Assembly: GCF_026625125.1 (NCBI RefSeq)
Contig: NZ_CP113097.1
Span: forward strand, 372,001 to 436,000
Reading direction: 5' to 3'
DNA from: Pseudomonas putida
GTDB lineage: Bacteria; Pseudomonadota; Gammaproteobacteria; Pseudomonadales; Pseudomonadaceae
Length of the DNA stretch: 64,000 nucleotides
Shown: positions 8,735 to 17,322 of the stretch, piece by piece
Position numbering within the stretch: the stretch's first letter is position 1
Layout: every line of letters begins with the position of its first letter
Made by a program: the position numbers and the translations under genes
Notes under the pieces: model-generated
Database searches by the model: none
Told to the model about the DNA's origin: nothing
The model's input: the letters and a program-made list of their open reading frames with translations, nothing else

Positions 8735-9733
8735 ATGGACGTGACTGACCTGTTGGCTCGGGCTGGCGATGCAGGGGCGAGCGACCTGCACCTGGCCGCG
8801 GGCGAGATACCGATGCTGCGCGTGGAGGGTGAACTGCGGCGCATGGCGCTACCGAGCATGACGCCTTTGGCGTTGACCAATGCCCTGGCGCCGCTGCTCG
8901 ATGAGCGCCGGCGCCAGCAGTGGGCGCAAGGTGACGAGCAGGACCTGGCACTGGAACTGCCCCCGCTTGGGCGCTTTCGCCTGAACCTGTTTCGCCAGTT
9001 GAATGGCCCGGCGGCCACCTTTCGCTTGATCCCGAAGCGGATCGCGACACTCGACGAGCTCGACCTTGAAGATGTGTTTCGTTCTGTTGCGCAGTGGACT
9101 GACGGCCTGATTCTGCTCGGTGGGCCTACCGGCAGTGGTAAGTCCAGCACGTTGGCGGCGCTGGTCGATCAGCTGAACCGGCAGCGGCCCTTGCACATCA
9201 TCACCCTCGAAGACCCTGTCGAAGTTATCCACAGCAGCCAGCGAAGCCTGGTCAATCAGCGTGAGATCGGTCGACACTGCCGCGATTTTTCCCAAGGGTT
9301 GCGCAGCGCCTTGCGTCAGGACCCGGACGTGATCGTCATAGGCGAATTGCGCGACCTGGAGACGATTCGCCTGGCGTTGCGGGCTTCGGAGACCGGGCAC
9401 CTGGTGTTGGCAACCGTACATACGCGCTCGGCTGCCGGTAGTGTCGACCGGCTGGTGGACGTGTTTGCCGCCGAGGAGAAACCGCTGGTGCGGGCGATGT
9501 TGGCGGAGTCATTGCGCATGGTGGTTGCGCAGGTGCTGGTCAAGCGTGCGGGGGGCGGGCGGGTGGCAGCCCGGGAGGTGCTGGTGGGTACGTCTGCGGT
9601 GCGCAACCTCATCCGCGAGGGGCGCATGGCGCAATTGAATTCGGTGATGCAGGCGGGTGCTGCGCAGGGTATGCGCACGATGGAGGGGGCATTGCAGCGA
9701 TTGAAGGCGCAGGGATTGATCGGGGCCGTGTAG
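8735..9733 (+). CDS. pilT: PilT, type IV pilus retraction ATPase
   Basis: PilT powers pilus retraction and DNA-uptake-type motion as a hexameric cytoplasmic ATPase. The 332-residue product shows LLARAGDAGASDLHL at the N terminus, Walker A GGPTGSGKSSTL, an Asp box around ITLEDPVEVIH, Walker B IVIGELRDLETI and His box HLVLATVHTRSA. I start at ATG 8735, behind GGGGAG at 8725-8730, rather than at the TTG four codons upstream. In P. aeruginosa the same position next to yggS holds pilT followed by pilU; here no pilU follows. Confidence 0.93.
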   Translation: MDVTDLLARAGDAGASDLHLAAGEIPMLRVEGELRRMALPSMTPLALTNALAPLLDERRRQQWAQGDEQDLALELPPLGRFRLNLFRQLNGPAATFRLIPKRIATLDELDLEDVFRSVAQWTDGLILLGGPTGSGKSSTLAALVDQLNRQRPLHIITLEDPVEVIHSSQRSLVNQREIGRHCRDFSQGLRSALRQDPDVIVIGELRDLETIRLALRASETGHLVLATVHTRSAAGSVDRLVDVFAAEEKPLVRAMLAESLRMVVAQVLVKRAGGGRVAAREVLVGTSAVRNLIREGRMAQLNSVMQAGAAQGMRTMEGALQRLKAQGLIGAV

Positions 9734-9768
9734 CGGTGGCCCCAGCAATCGATGGGTCGCCTGGCAGG

Positions 9769-10395
9769 TCAGCGCTTGGCCAGAGCCAACTGCTGCGGCT
9801 GCTTCGGCAGCACCCGCTTGGCCACGACGTAATGCTTCTGCCAGTAAGGCTTGCTCAGGTTGTCGATGCTCACCCGCTTGCCGCGGCGCGGTGCGTGGAT
9901 GAAGCGATCGTTGCCCAGGTAGATGGCGACGTGGTTGACGCGGCGGCTCTTGATGTTGAAAAAGATCAGGTCGCCAGGCTTCAGGTCGCTTTTGGCCACC
10001 TTCACGCCGTGGCCCTTGGCCATGGCATTGGAGGTGCGCGGCAGGTCGACGTCAGCCACCTCGTTGAAGGCATACTTGACCAGCCCGCTGCAATCGAACC
10101 CTTTTTTAGGGCTGCTGCCGCCCCAAACATAAGGTGTGCCGAGCACATTCACGGCGCGGCTAAGCACGTCGCTGCTCTGTTTCGGCGACATGGCGGCGAC
10201 CGGCAGGTTGTGCACCTGGCCAGCGTTAGTGGCGCGTGCACGCATCGCGATGTGCTTGCTCGGTGCGCGTTTCACCGTGGCATTGGTGGTATAGCCGGTG
10301 AAACCATTTGGAAGACGTTGCTCACGGTTGGTGGCGTGGGCGGCCAGGGGCAATAATAGGCAGAGGGTCAGCCATGTCTTTAACAAAGGCGGCAT
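9769..10395 (-). CDS. NlpC/P60 family cell-wall peptidase
   Basis: A 208-residue secreted protein with a signal peptide (MPPLLKTWLTLCLLLPLAAHA) and a C-terminal NlpC/P60 domain from about residue 80. The catalytic Cys sits in KGFDCSGLVKYAF, the first His in VNHVAIYLG and the third polar residue in RFIHAPRRGK, so the Cys-His-His triad looks intact. Such enzymes cleave D-Glu-mDAP bonds in peptidoglycan stem peptides. It converges on pilT with a 35-bp gap. A GATCAA/TTGATC inverted repeat at 10463-10477 lies upstream. Confidence 0.88.
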   Translation of the reverse strand: MPPLLKTWLTLCLLLPLAAHATNREQRLPNGFTGYTTNATVKRAPSKHIAMRARATNAGQVHNLPVAAMSPKQSSDVLSRAVNVLGTPYVWGGSSPKKGFDCSGLVKYAFNEVADVDLPRTSNAMAKGHGVKVAKSDLKPGDLIFFNIKSRRVNHVAIYLGNDRFIHAPRRGKRVSIDNLSKPYWQKHYVVAKRVLPKQPQQLALAKR

Positions 10396-10571
10396 AGATG
10401 AAGCTCTTGTGAAGTTTTAATAGTGGTTTTGGTGTTGGCGCGCAACTTTATAACAGCTTTTCGATCAATTTTTGATCCGTTGGTCGATTGTCATGTTGCC
10501 GTACGTCGGCCTGCCGCGAAAAAGTCACATTTTTTTTTAGAAAATTTTCGGCTAACCCATGGGGGCTATGA

Positions 10572-10991
10572 ATGAACAGTTATGAACACGGGGCGCCGTT
10601 TCACGACACCCACAGCAAGGTCATTGGCTACCTGTTGTGGATTTTCGGCTTCACCGGCTCGCACCGCTTCTACTACGGCAAGCCGATCACCGGGACCATT
10701 TGGTTCTTCACGCTGGGCTTGCTGGGCATAGGCTGGCTGATCGACCTGTTCCTGATCCCGTCGATGGACCGGGAGGCCGACTTACGCTTCCAGTCTGGGC
10801 GCATCGACTACAACATTGCCTGGGTACTGCTGACCTTCCTCGGCATTTTTGGCGTGCATCGCCTGTACCAGGGCAAGTGGATCACCGCGATCATCTACTT
10901 CTTTACCGGTGGCCTGTTCCTGGTGGGTGTGCTGTATGACTTCTGGACGCTGAACGGCCAGATTTCCCAGGCCAACGCCGAGCGCCGTTGA
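10572..10991 (+). CDS. Membrane protein with two tandem TM2 domains
   Basis: A 139-residue protein built of two similar TM2 modules: the first runs from WIFGFTGSHRFYYGK to GWLIDLFLIP (about residues 25-66), the second from LGIFGVHRLYQGKW to VGVLYDFWTL (about 85-128). Each has the TM2 G-x-H-R-x-Y motif between two hydrophobic helices. Function is unknown. GGGGG at 10561-10565 supports the ATG at 10572. A strong bidirectional terminator follows. Confidence 0.85.
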   Translation: MNSYEHGAPFHDTHSKVIGYLLWIFGFTGSHRFYYGKPITGTIWFFTLGLLGIGWLIDLFLIPSMDREADLRFQSGRIDYNIAWVLLTFLGIFGVHRLYQGKWITAIIYFFTGGLFLVGVLYDFWTLNGQISQANAERR

Positions 10992-10996
10992 GCACA

Positions 10997-11033
10997 AAAA
11001 AGGCCTTGTCACGCTGAGCGACAAGGCCTTTTT
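10997..11033. terminator. Bidirectional intrinsic terminator
   Basis: A perfect 14-bp stem (10997-11010 with 11020-11033, core AAAGGCCTTGTC) carries A-tracts on one side and T-tracts on the other, so it can stop both the TM2 gene and the converging SPOR gene, whose stop codon is 3 bp away. Confidence 0.9.
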
Positions 11034-11035
11034 CG

Positions 11036-11734
11036 TTACTGGCGGGTCTGCCGCTGCTGCAGTAGCAGGTTGCTGAACCCTGCGCCGGCCAGTTGCTTCT
11101 GCGCACCGGTCAACTGCTCGCGGTTGCTGTAGGGGCCGACCAGCACGCGGTACCAGGTTTCATCCTTGACCGTGCCTGATTCCACCTTCACCGTCTGGCC
11201 CAGCAGGATGATCTGCGCCCGCACCCTGTCGGCGTCAGCCTGCTTGCGGAACGAGCCCGCCTGAAGGAAGTACTGCGTGGTGGCTGCAGGTTTGATCACT
11301 GGTGGCGCCGGCGGTGGCGTCTGGCCCAGCAGTGCGGCCTGGGCGCGCGCAGTGTCGATTTTCGCCGCTTCGGCAGGTGTGACCGGGGTCACCGGCTGGG
11401 CTGGGACAGGCGGCGTCTTCTCAGGCACGGCTTCTGGCGGCACGATCACTTCCGACTCGGGCAGCAGGGTGTAGAAGTCATACTTGGGCTTTACCGGCTG
11501 CTGCGTCGTGGCCGTCGCGGTCTTGCCCGCTTCGGCCACTTTCGCGGGCTTCTGCTGATCGGGCTGGGCGCGCTTGATGTCGCCGCCCCCAGGCTCGAGC
11601 TTCATCAGGAAGACGATGAAGGCGCCGACCGTCAGGCCGACTGCCAGCCATATCCAGCCGGGAATCGGCTGTTTGGCCGGTGCCTGGGTGCGGCTTGCGC
11701 CGCGCTTCGGAGCTGGTTTTTTCTTGGCAGCCAA
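11036..11734 (-). CDS. SPOR domain protein, FtsN-like
   Basis: A 232-residue bitopic protein. It has a basic cytoplasmic start (MAAKKKPAPKRGASRTQAP), one membrane segment at about residues 27-44, a Pro/Ala/Lys-rich periplasmic linker, and a C-terminal SPOR domain from TQYFLQAGSFRKQADADR to GAGFSNLLLQ. SPOR domains bind denuded glycan strands at the division septum. Its place just downstream of argS, close to priA and rpmE, is the usual site for the FtsN-like protein in pseudomonads. It begins 1 bp after argS ends. Confidence 0.85.
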   Translation of the reverse strand: MAAKKKPAPKRGASRTQAPAKQPIPGWIWLAVGLTVGAFIVFLMKLEPGGGDIKRAQPDQQKPAKVAEAGKTATATTQQPVKPKYDFYTLLPESEVIVPPEAVPEKTPPVPAQPVTPVTPAEAAKIDTARAQAALLGQTPPPAPPVIKPAATTQYFLQAGSFRKQADADRVRAQIILLGQTVKVESGTVKDETWYRVLVGPYSNREQLTGAQKQLAGAGFSNLLLQQRQTRQ

Positions 11735-11735
11735 C

Positions 11736-13472
11736 TTACATGCGCTCCAGGGTTTCCAGGCCGAGCAGCTCCAGACCTTGCTTCAGGGTGCGCCCCGTCA
11801 GGGCCGCCAGGCGCAGGCGGCTCTGCTGTTGCTCGGGGGTTTCGGCGGCGAGGATCGGGCAATTCTCGTAGAAGCTGGAGAACAGGCCGGCCAGGTCGTA
11901 CAGGTAGGTGCACAACACGTGCGGGGTGCCTTTCTCGGCAACGTTGTTGAGGACTTCACCGAACTGCGCCAGGCGTGCAGCCAGGTCCTGCTCGTGGGCA
12001 GCCTGCAGCACGATGTGGCCATCCACCTCGTCAAAGCCCTTGCCCAGCTTGCGGAACACGCCGGCCACGCGGGTGTAGGCGTACAGCAGGTAAGGCGCGG
12101 TATTGCCTTCGAAGTTGAGCATCAGCTCGAAGTTGAAGCTGTAGTCGCTGGTACGGTGCTTCGACAGGTCTGCGTATTTCACCGCGCCGATACCGACCAC
12201 TTCACCGATGCGGCGCAGTTCGTCCTCGGCCAGGCTCGGGTTTTTCTCCTTGACCAGGGCGTAGGCACGGTCCTTGGCCTCGGTGAGCAGGTCGATCAGC
12301 TTCACGGTGCCGCCATCGCGGGTCTTGAATGGGCGGCCATCGGCGCCGTTCATGGTGCCGAAGCCCATGTGTTCCATCTGCATCGGGTGGCCGACGAAAC
12401 CGGCGCGGCGCGCCACTTCGAACACCTGGTTGAAATGCAGGGCCTGGCGTTGATCGACGAAGTACAGCGCGCGGTCGGCCTTGAGCACATTGCTGCGATA
12501 GCGCACGGCTGCCAGGTCGGTGGTGGCGTACAGGTAGCCGCCGTCGGCCTTCTGGACGATCACGGGCAACGGCTCGCCTTCGCTGTTCTTGAACTCTTCG
12601 AGGAACACGCACTGGGCGCCTTGGTCCTCGACCAGCAGGCCTTTGGCCTTGAGGTCGGCCACCACGTTGGCGAGGTCGGCGTTGTAGGCGCTTTCGCCCA
12701 TCACGTCGGCCATGGTCAGTTTGACGTTGAGCAGCTCGTAGGTTTTCTGGCAGTGCGACAGTGAAATGTCCTTGAAGCGCGTCCACAGCGCCATGCACTC
12801 GGGGTCGCCGGCCTGCAGCTTGACCACCAGGCCTCGGGCGCGAGTGGCGAAATCCTCGGACTCGTCGAAGCGCTTCTTGGCCGCGCGGTAGAAGTTTTCC
12901 AGATCAGACAGCTCGTCGCTGGTGATCGGGTTTTCTTCCAGATAGGCCAGCAGCATGCCGAACTGAGTACCCCAGTCGCCCACGTGGTTCTGGCGGATGA
13001 CCTCATCACCCAGGAACTCCAGGACGCGGGCGACGCTGTCACCGATGATGGTCGAGCGCAGGTGCCCGACGTGCATCTCCTTGGCCAGGTTCGGCGCCGA
13101 TAGGTCGATCACGACCTTCTGCGTAGGGCCAGCCTTGCGCGCACCCAGGTGTGCATCGGCCAGGGCGGCATCCAGGCGGTTGGCCAGGGCGTCGGTGTTC
13201 TGGAAGAAGTTGAGGAAACCTGGGCCGGCGATCTCGACCTTGCTGATGTCGCTACTGGCCGGCAGGGCTGCAATCAGCTTTTCGGCCAGGTCGCGTGGTT
13301 TCATGCCGGCCGGCTTGGCCAGCATCATCGCGATGTTGCTGGCGAAGTCGCCGTGGGTCTTGTCCCGGGCGTTTTCCACCTGGATCGCCGGCGACAGCCC
13401 TTCAGGCAGCACACCGTCGGTGACGAGTTGGGTGAGGGCTTGCTGGATCAGCTGGCGAATGGTGTCTTTCAT
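11736..13472 (-). CDS. argS: ArgS, arginyl-tRNA synthetase
   Basis: ArgS charges tRNA-Arg with arginine. The 578-residue class I synthetase has the HIGH-type motif in [11 protein letters not shown] near residue 127 and the degenerate KMSK region typical of ArgS around [11 protein letters not shown], plus the C-terminal DALR anticodon domain ending in [17 protein letters not shown] use ATG 13472 (MKDTIRQL), which has AGAGATC upstream and the normal length; a further ATG 33 codons upstream would include the promoter at 13536-13564. Confidence 0.96.
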   Translation of the reverse strand: MKDTIRQLIQQALTQLVTDGVLPEGLSPAIQVENARDKTHGDFASNIAMMLAKPAGMKPRDLAEKLIAALPASSDISKVEIAGPGFLNFFQNTDALANRLDAALADAHLGARKAGPTQKVVIDLSAPNLAKEMHVGHLRSTIIGDSVARVLEFLGDEVIRQNHVGDWGTQFGMLLAYLEENPITSDELSDLENFYRAAKKRFDESEDFATRARGLVVKLQAGDPECMALWTRFKDISLSHCQKTYELLNVKLTMADVMGESAYNADLANVVADLKAKGLLVEDQGAQCVFLEEFKNSEGEPLPVIVQKADGGYLYATTDLAAVRYRSNVLKADRALYFVDQRQALHFNQVFEVARRAGFVGHPMQMEHMGFGTMNGADGRPFKTRDGGTVKLIDLLTEAKDRAYALVKEKNPSLAEDELRRIGEVVGIGAVKYADLSKHRTSDYSFNFELMLNFEGNTAPYLLYAYTRVAGVFRKLGKGFDEVDGHIVLQAAHEQDLAARLAQFGEVLNNVAEKGTPHVLCTYLYDLAGLFSSFYENCPILAAETPEQQQSRLRLAALTGRTLKQGLELLGLETLERM

Positions 13473-13535
13473 TGGGATCTCTTTTCGACCGCTAGCGCGG
13501 AGGAGCGCCTGGGTGCGCAGGTGGAAAAACTGGGC

Positions 13536-13564
13536 ATTATCCGTTGCTGGGCTCGGGTTGCCAA
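13536..13564 (-). promoter_or_regulatory. Candidate sigma70 promoter of argS
   Basis: On the minus strand TTGGCA (13564-13559) and GATAAT (13541-13536) are 17 bp apart, placing the transcript start near 13529, about 57 nt before the argS ATG. Confidence 0.6.
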
Positions 13565-13722
13565 GCTTCAAGCTTCAAGCCGCAAGCCGCAAGCCGCAAG
13601 CCGCAAGCCGCAAGCCGCAAGCCGCAAGCCGCAAGCCTCAAGCTGCAAGCTGCAAGAAAAAGCGCGATCGCCACCGGCCTGCTCTTGCTTGCCGCTTGCA
13701 GCTTGCCGCTTGCCGCTCAATA
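13563..13722. repeat. Inverted cluster of 7-bp repeats between argS and priA
   Basis: From 13563 to 13656 the sequence is a tandem 7-mer array with eight perfect copies of CGCAAGC at 13581-13636, flanked by degenerate units (TTCAAGC, TGCAAGC). After a 28-bp spacer, inverted units (GCTTGCC, GCTTGCA) run from 13685 to 13716 and end on the priA stop codon. The two sides could pair as a long imperfect hairpin. No coding potential is evident. Confidence 0.85.
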
Positions 13723-15936
13723 GAGGTCAACCGGGTCGACATCCAGCGACCAGCGTACTTGCCGGCCGCCTGGAAGCTGCTCCAGCACCAGTAGCCAGGC
13801 ACTGATCAGACGATGCAGTGGTGCCCGGGTTTCGGCCTGTATCAATAGCTGCGCACGGAAGCGCCCGGCTTTGCGCTCCATCGGAGCAGGCACCGGGCCC
13901 AACAGTTCAATGCCAGGCAAGTGTTGCTCCGTCACCAGGCGCTGCGCTGCGCTGCAGGCTTCGTCCAAGAAGCCTTCGGCCTGCCCGGGCTTGTGCGCTT
14001 CGGCGCGCAGCAGGGCAAGGTGGGAATACGGTGGCAGGCCGGCGGCGCGGCGTTCGTCCAGGGCCTGTTCGGCAAAGGCGAAATAGCCTTGCTCGGTCAA
14101 CTGCACCAACAGCGGGTGGTCGGCCAGGTGCGTCTGGATGACCACCTTGCCGGGCTCCTCGGCACGCCCGGCGCGCCCGGCCACCTGCACGATCAGTTGT
14201 GCCATGCGCTCGGTGGCGCGGAAGTCACCAGAGAACAGCCCGCCATCGGCATCGAGAATCGCGACCAAGGTAACCCGGGGGAAGTGATGCCCCTTGGCCA
14301 GCATCTGCGTCCCGACCAGGATGCTCGGCTGGCCGCGCTGGATGGTGCTGAACAAATTGTGCATGGCGTCCTTGCGGGCCGTGCTGTCGCGGTCGACCCG
14401 CAGGATCGGGTAATCGGGGAACAAGACCTTCAGGCGTTCCTCGGCGCGCTCGGTACCTGCACCTACCGGGCGCAAGTCGACATGGTTGCACTTGGGGCAC
14501 TGGTGCGGCAGGCGTTCGTCGTAGCCGCAATGGTGGCAGCGCAGTACGCCGGCGCGCTGATGCACGGTCATGCGCGCATCGCAGCGCGGGCATTCGCTGA
14601 GCCAGCCGCAGTCGTGGCACAGCAGCGTCGGGGCGAAGCCACGGCGGTTGAGGAAAACCAGCACTTGCTGGCCTGCTTCCAGTGTCTGGCGGATGGCCTG
14701 TTGCAGCGGGCCGCTGATGCCGCTGTCCAGCGGCAGGCTTTTCACATCCAGGCGTAGCATGCGTGGTGGGCGCGCGCCTCCGGCGCGCTGGTTCATGCGC
14801 AGCAGGCGGTAGCGACCGGTCAGGGCATTGTGCAGGGTTTCCAGCGACGGGGTGGCCGAGCCGAGCAGGATCGGGATGTTTTCCTGGTGCGCGCGCACCA
14901 TCGCCAGGTCGCGGGCGTGGTAGCGCAGGCCTTCCTGCTGTTTATAGGAGCCGTCATGCTCCTCGTCGATGATGATCAGGCCCGGGTTCTTCATCGGCGT
15001 GAACAGCGCCGAACGCGTGCCGATGATGATATCGGCCTCGCCATCTCGCGCCGCCAGCCAGGCGTCGAGGCGTTCGCGGTCATTGACGGCCGAATGCACC
15101 AGGGCGATGCGTGCGTTGAAACGCTGTTCGAAACGCGCCAGGGTTTGCGGGCCGAGGTTGATTTCCGGGATCAGCACCAGCGCCTGCTTTCCAGCCTCCA
15201 GGGTTTCGCGGATCAGTTGCAGGTAGACCTCGGTCTTGCCGCTGCCGGTAACGCCAGCCAGCAGAAACGCATTGAAGCCGTCAAAGCCATCGCGCACGGC
15301 CTCGAAGGCCACTCGCTGCTCTTCGTTTAGCGGCAGTTCCGGCTGGGCCAGCCAGTGCTCATGGCGCTGTTCCGGCAGGTGACGGCGTGTTTCGAGCTGA
15401 ACCAGGTCCTTGGCCAGTAACAGGTCAAGGCTGTCCTTGTTGAGGTTGAGCTTGCTCAGCAGGCTGTGCGCGACGCCGTGCGGGTGCTGCGCCAGCGTTC
15501 TGAGAGCGTCCCGCTGGCGCGGTGCGCGGGCGATGCGCGGGTCTTCCAGGCGGGCGCCTGGGGCCACGTGCCAGAAGCGCTCCTGGCGCATCTCGGCCGG
15601 CTCGCCTTGGCGCAGCAAGGTCGGCAAAGCCCAGCTCAGGGTGTCGCCGAGGCTGTGCTGGTAGTATTGGGCTGTCCACAGGCACAGCTTGAACAGCGGT
15701 GCAGGGACCGGTGAAACCGGGTCGAGCAGGGCGCTGGCCGGCTTCAGCTTGTCGGCAGGGACCTCGCTGTGGTCGCAGACCTCCACCAGCACGCCGATCA
15801 TCTCGCGGCGGCCGAACGGCACGCGGATGCGCATTCCGGGGGTCAGTGCCTGGCGCGCCATGCTCGCCGGCGCCCTGTAATCGAACAGGCGACGCAGGGG
15901 GGAAGGCAGGGCAAGGCGTAGAATGACGTCGGACAC
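13717..15936 (-). CDS. priA: PriA, primosomal replication restart helicase
   Basis: PriA recognises stalled forks and D-loops and reloads the replicative helicase. The 739-residue protein has an N-terminal DNA-binding domain, Walker [16 protein letters not shown], the DEEH box in [15 protein letters not shown], the eight-cysteine zinc module ([17 protein letters not shown] through CPKC), and motif VI with [13 protein letters not shown]. The start [14 protein letters not shown] matches the family. It is divergent from rpmE, as in many gammaproteobacteria. Confidence 0.96.
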   Translation of the reverse strand: MSDVILRLALPSPLRRLFDYRAPASMARQALTPGMRIRVPFGRREMIGVLVEVCDHSEVPADKLKPASALLDPVSPVPAPLFKLCLWTAQYYQHSLGDTLSWALPTLLRQGEPAEMRQERFWHVAPGARLEDPRIARAPRQRDALRTLAQHPHGVAHSLLSKLNLNKDSLDLLLAKDLVQLETRRHLPEQRHEHWLAQPELPLNEEQRVAFEAVRDGFDGFNAFLLAGVTGSGKTEVYLQLIRETLEAGKQALVLIPEINLGPQTLARFEQRFNARIALVHSAVNDRERLDAWLAARDGEADIIIGTRSALFTPMKNPGLIIIDEEHDGSYKQQEGLRYHARDLAMVRAHQENIPILLGSATPSLETLHNALTGRYRLLRMNQRAGGARPPRMLRLDVKSLPLDSGISGPLQQAIRQTLEAGQQVLVFLNRRGFAPTLLCHDCGWLSECPRCDARMTVHQRAGVLRCHHCGYDERLPHQCPKCNHVDLRPVGAGTERAEERLKVLFPDYPILRVDRDSTARKDAMHNLFSTIQRGQPSILVGTQMLAKGHHFPRVTLVAILDADGGLFSGDFRATERMAQLIVQVAGRAGRAEEPGKVVIQTHLADHPLLVQLTEQGYFAFAEQALDERRAAGLPPYSHLALLRAEAHKPGQAEGFLDEACSAAQRLVTEQHLPGIELLGPVPAPMERKAGRFRAQLLIQAETRAPLHRLISAWLLVLEQLPGGRQVRWSLDVDPVDLY

Positions 15937-16005
15937 GCGTAAGGTCTCGCAGGGCGTTTCAAAGACTGGCGAGCCTAGCAGACGACAGTCGGTGCAAGCG
16001 ACAAC

Positions 16006-16033
16006 TTGCGTCGAGGCGGCGCTCTGGTATTAT
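16006..16033 (+). promoter_or_regulatory. Candidate sigma70 promoter of rpmE
   Basis: TTGCGT at 16006-16011 and TATTAT at 16028-16033 with a 16-bp spacer. Transcription would start near 16041, leaving a leader of about 63 nt before rpmE. Confidence 0.55.
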
Positions 16034-16103
16034 TCCCCGCCTAATTACGTGCGGTATTCAACAATTGGTGTTGGGTGGCGGCACGCAGCTCGAGGAAGTG
16101 ACC

Positions 16104-16319
16104 ATGAAAGCTGATATTCATCCGAACTACGAAGCAGTTGCTGTGACCTGCAGCTGCGGCAACAAATTCGAAACCCGTTCGACCCTGGGCAACACCCTGG
16201 CGATCGACGTTTGCAACCTGTGCCACCCGTTCTACACCGGTAAGCAGAAAGTGCTGGACACCGGTGGCCGCGTTCAGCGCTTCGCCGATCGCTTCGGTAT
16301 GTTCGGTACCAAGAAGTAA
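16104..16319 (+). CDS. rpmE: RpmE, 50S ribosomal protein L31 (zinc-binding form)
   Basis: L31 bridges the large and small ribosomal subunits. The 71-residue product begins [10 protein letters not shown] and keeps the four zinc-ligand cysteines of the C+ form (CSC near residue 16 and CNLC near 37), then HPFYTGKQK and [16 protein letters not shown] just upstream supports ATG 16104 over a longer GTG frame. A strong terminator lies 42 bp after the stop, inside the next reading frame. Confidence 0.97.
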   Translation: MKADIHPNYEAVAVTCSCGNKFETRSTLGNTLAIDVCNLCHPFYTGKQKVLDTGGRVQRFADRFGMFGTKK

Positions 16320-16321
16320 TC

Positions 16322-17143
16322 ATGCGCATGGCGAACCCTTCGGGTTTCGCGTTGTTGCTGAAAAAGGCGCCCCTTGTGGGCGCCTTTTTTGTGGGCGCTC
16401 TTTGGCAGATGTCGGCCCTGGCGTTTTGCCCGTTGCCGGACGGGCCGCAGAGCGCGGCGGTGCGCCAGGTGGTCGATGGCGACACGCTGCGCCTTACCGA
16501 CGGTCGCAGTGTGCGCATGATTGGCATCAACGCCCCGGAGGTCGGGCGTAAGGGGCGCGCCAGCGAGCCTTTTGCAGTGACTGCCAAGCAGCGTTTGCAA
16601 GCGCTGGTCAAGGCCAGCGACGGCCGTGTCTGGTTGGTGCCCGGCGTCGAGCCCAAGGACAAGTATGGGCGGACCCTGGCGCACGTTTACGCCCGCAATG
16701 GCGACAATCTTGAAGCGCGGTTGCTTAGCGAGGGGCTTGGTTACCGCGTCGCGGTTGCGCCCAATGTGCGCCTGGTGGCCTGCCAACAGCTGGCCGAGCA
16801 ATCAGCGCGCAAGGCAGGCGCTGGCCTTTGGCGCAGTTCACCGGTGCTGCGCGCCAGCCAGGTCCGCCAGTCGGGCTTTGCGGTGATCGGCGGCAGTATT
16901 CGCAATATTGCGCGCAATCGTGGTGGCATCTGGCTGGAGCTGGAAACCGACGTGGTGTTGCAGGTTCCCGCTCGTCTGCAACGCAACTTCCCCGCCGGCT
17001 TCTTCGATAACCTCAAAGGACGCCAGGTCGAGGCGCGTGGCTGGGTGCTGGATCGTTCCCGCAAGGGTGGGCTCAAGCCGGGGCAGCGACGCTGGGTGTT
17101 ACCAATCACCGATCCGAGCATGCTTGAACGTATTTCGAGCTGA
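16322..17143 (+). CDS. Staphylococcal nuclease-like (SNase) secreted protein
   Basis: A thermonuclease-fold protein of up to 273 residues. The SNase domain spans about residues 47-155, with VVDGDTLRL, VRMIGINAPEVG, KDKYGRTLAHVY and the second catalytic-type Arg in that loop, followed by a C-terminal region of unknown type (IRNIARNRGGIWLELETD). The N terminus reads as a signal peptide ending near WQMSALAF. The start is uncertain because the rpmE terminator (16361-16390) lies within the first 25 codons; GTG 16391 is the in-frame alternative but leaves only a short hydrophobic segment. Confidence 0.8.
   Translation: MRMANPSGFALLLKKAPLVGAFFVGALWQMSALAFCPLPDGPQSAAVRQVVDGDTLRLTDGRSVRMIGINAPEVGRKGRASEPFAVTAKQRLQALVKASDGRVWLVPGVEPKDKYGRTLAHVYARNGDNLEARLLSEGLGYRVAVAPNVRLVACQQLAEQSARKAGAGLWRSSPVLRASQVRQSGFAVIGGSIRNIARNRGGIWLELETDVVLQVPARLQRNFPAGFFDNLKGRQVEARGWVLDRSRKGGLKPGQRRWVLPITDPSMLERISS
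16361..16390 (+). terminator. Intrinsic terminator of rpmE
   Basis: AAAAAGGCGCCC (16361-16372) pairs with GGGCGCCTTTTT (16378-16389) around a 5-nt loop, followed by a T-tract. It overlaps the first codons of the SNase reading frame. Confidence 0.9.
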
Positions 17144-17322
17144 AAAGATGTAGACATTTCGCTGTTAGATTGTACACACTGTAGTTCGAATGCCCCCGTG
17201 TGTTATAGCGTAAAGTCTTAGGCTAAAGGCCTTGACACAAGTGACCGGCCAGTCTTGTGGCTCCCCGGCTCTTTGCGTATCCTCGGCGGTCCGTCAGAAC
17301 AGTAAATAGCGGAATGCCCACC

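Noticed and set aside
10463..10477. GATCAA-TTT-TTGATC as a terminator
   Set aside because: The stem is only 6 bp with no T-tract; a weak operator is as likely, so it is only mentioned under the NlpC/P60 gene.
13563..13656. The heptamer array as a CRISPR array
   Set aside because: Units are 7 bp with no spacers, and no cas genes are near.
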